Shown in pieces: positions 6,123 through 6,264 of a DNA stretch of 6,264 bases (positions within the stretch are counted from its first letter, which is position 1; each line of letters opens with the position of its first letter). Where the stretch lies: contig CABQAZ010000044.1 in assembly GCA_902462295.1 (NCBI GenBank), positions 1 through 6,264 on the forward strand, read 5' to 3'. Source of the stretch: an uncultured Clostridium sp. GTDB lineage: Bacteria; Bacillota; Clostridia; TANB77; CAG-508. The notes beneath the pieces were generated by a model. That model saw only the letters and a program-made list of their open reading frames with translations. It did not search any database and was not told the DNA's origin. The translations under genes and the position numbers were made by a program.

Positions 6123-6188
6123 GAATTTAAAATTCTATAAAATGACGGCTTAAATATATAAAGAAAACATTGAAAGGAGCAAAAAGCT

Positions 6189-6264
6189 ATGCCAAAATTA
6201 AAAACAAATAAAGCTGCAAAGAAAAGATATTCTTTAACAGCAACAGGAAAAGTAAAAAGAACAA
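6189..6264 (+). CDS. rpmI: 50S ribosomal protein L35 (partial, cut by window end)
   Basis: Only the first 25 codons are present, starting MPKLKTNKAAKKRY and continuing through SLTATGKVKRT. This is the conserved N-terminus of L35 (about 65 residues when complete), a small basic protein of the large subunit. AAAGGAG (6173-6179) lies 9 bases before the ATG. The gene follows infC by 66 bases with no terminator between, the standard infC-rpmI-rplT order. rplT is expected just past the window. Confidence 0.95.
   Translation, partial: MPKLKTNKAAKKRYSLTATGKVKRT

Noticed and set aside
6122..6136. AGAATTTAAAATTCT palindrome after infC
   Set aside because: The arms meet with a one-base loop, are pure AT apart from one G-C pair each end, and no T run follows. 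It is not a terminator, and rpmI follows in the same operon.

Overview
The window is very AT-rich chromosomal DNA with short, tidy genes, strong AGGAG-type ribosome binding sites and U-rich intrinsic terminators. This points to a low-GC Firmicute. A YtxC-family sporulation protein and an infC-rpmI operon behind an L20-type leader suggest a Clostridia-like endospore former. I could not place it to genus.

Layout. Bases 17-1294 (+) encode a sodium/amino-acid symporter of the DAACS family. It meets a minus-strand block head-on at a bidirectional terminator (about 1303-1359). The minus-strand block, in order of transcription, runs from a DUF4912 protein (5059-4136) to a GH57 alpha-glucan branching enzyme (4074-2485), which ends in its own terminator. 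Next come a 119-bp nested perfect palindrome (2323-2441) and the separately started ytxC (2209-1349). The right end (+) begins with a consensus sigma-A promoter (5424-5452), followed by a leader of about 150 nt ending in an intrinsic terminator, infC (IF3) and the first 25 codons of rpmI (L35). The infC operon probably continues into rplT beyond the window.

From 5060 to 5609 there is no protein gene, but the stretch is full: a promoter for the DUF4912 gene, a structured element of about 182 nt (5190-5371), the infC promoter, and the L20-type attenuator. The structured element has a 22-bp closing stem, a large central bubble, an apical hairpin and a T7 run at its 3' end. Its architecture and several short motifs resemble 6S RNA. 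It is the best candidate here for an unannotated RNA gene.

How the genes work together. The GH57 enzyme and DUF4912 protein form a two-gene unit, probably for building or handling branched alpha-glucan (glycogen). infC-rpmI is the translation-factor operon, likely autoregulated twice: by L20 acting on the leader terminator, and by IF3 acting on its own non-canonical start codon, which I read as AUA. ytxC lies in the infC/thrS neighbourhood, as it does in Bacillus subtilis, but here it is inverted and a few kilobases away. The symporter has no evident functional link to the rest.
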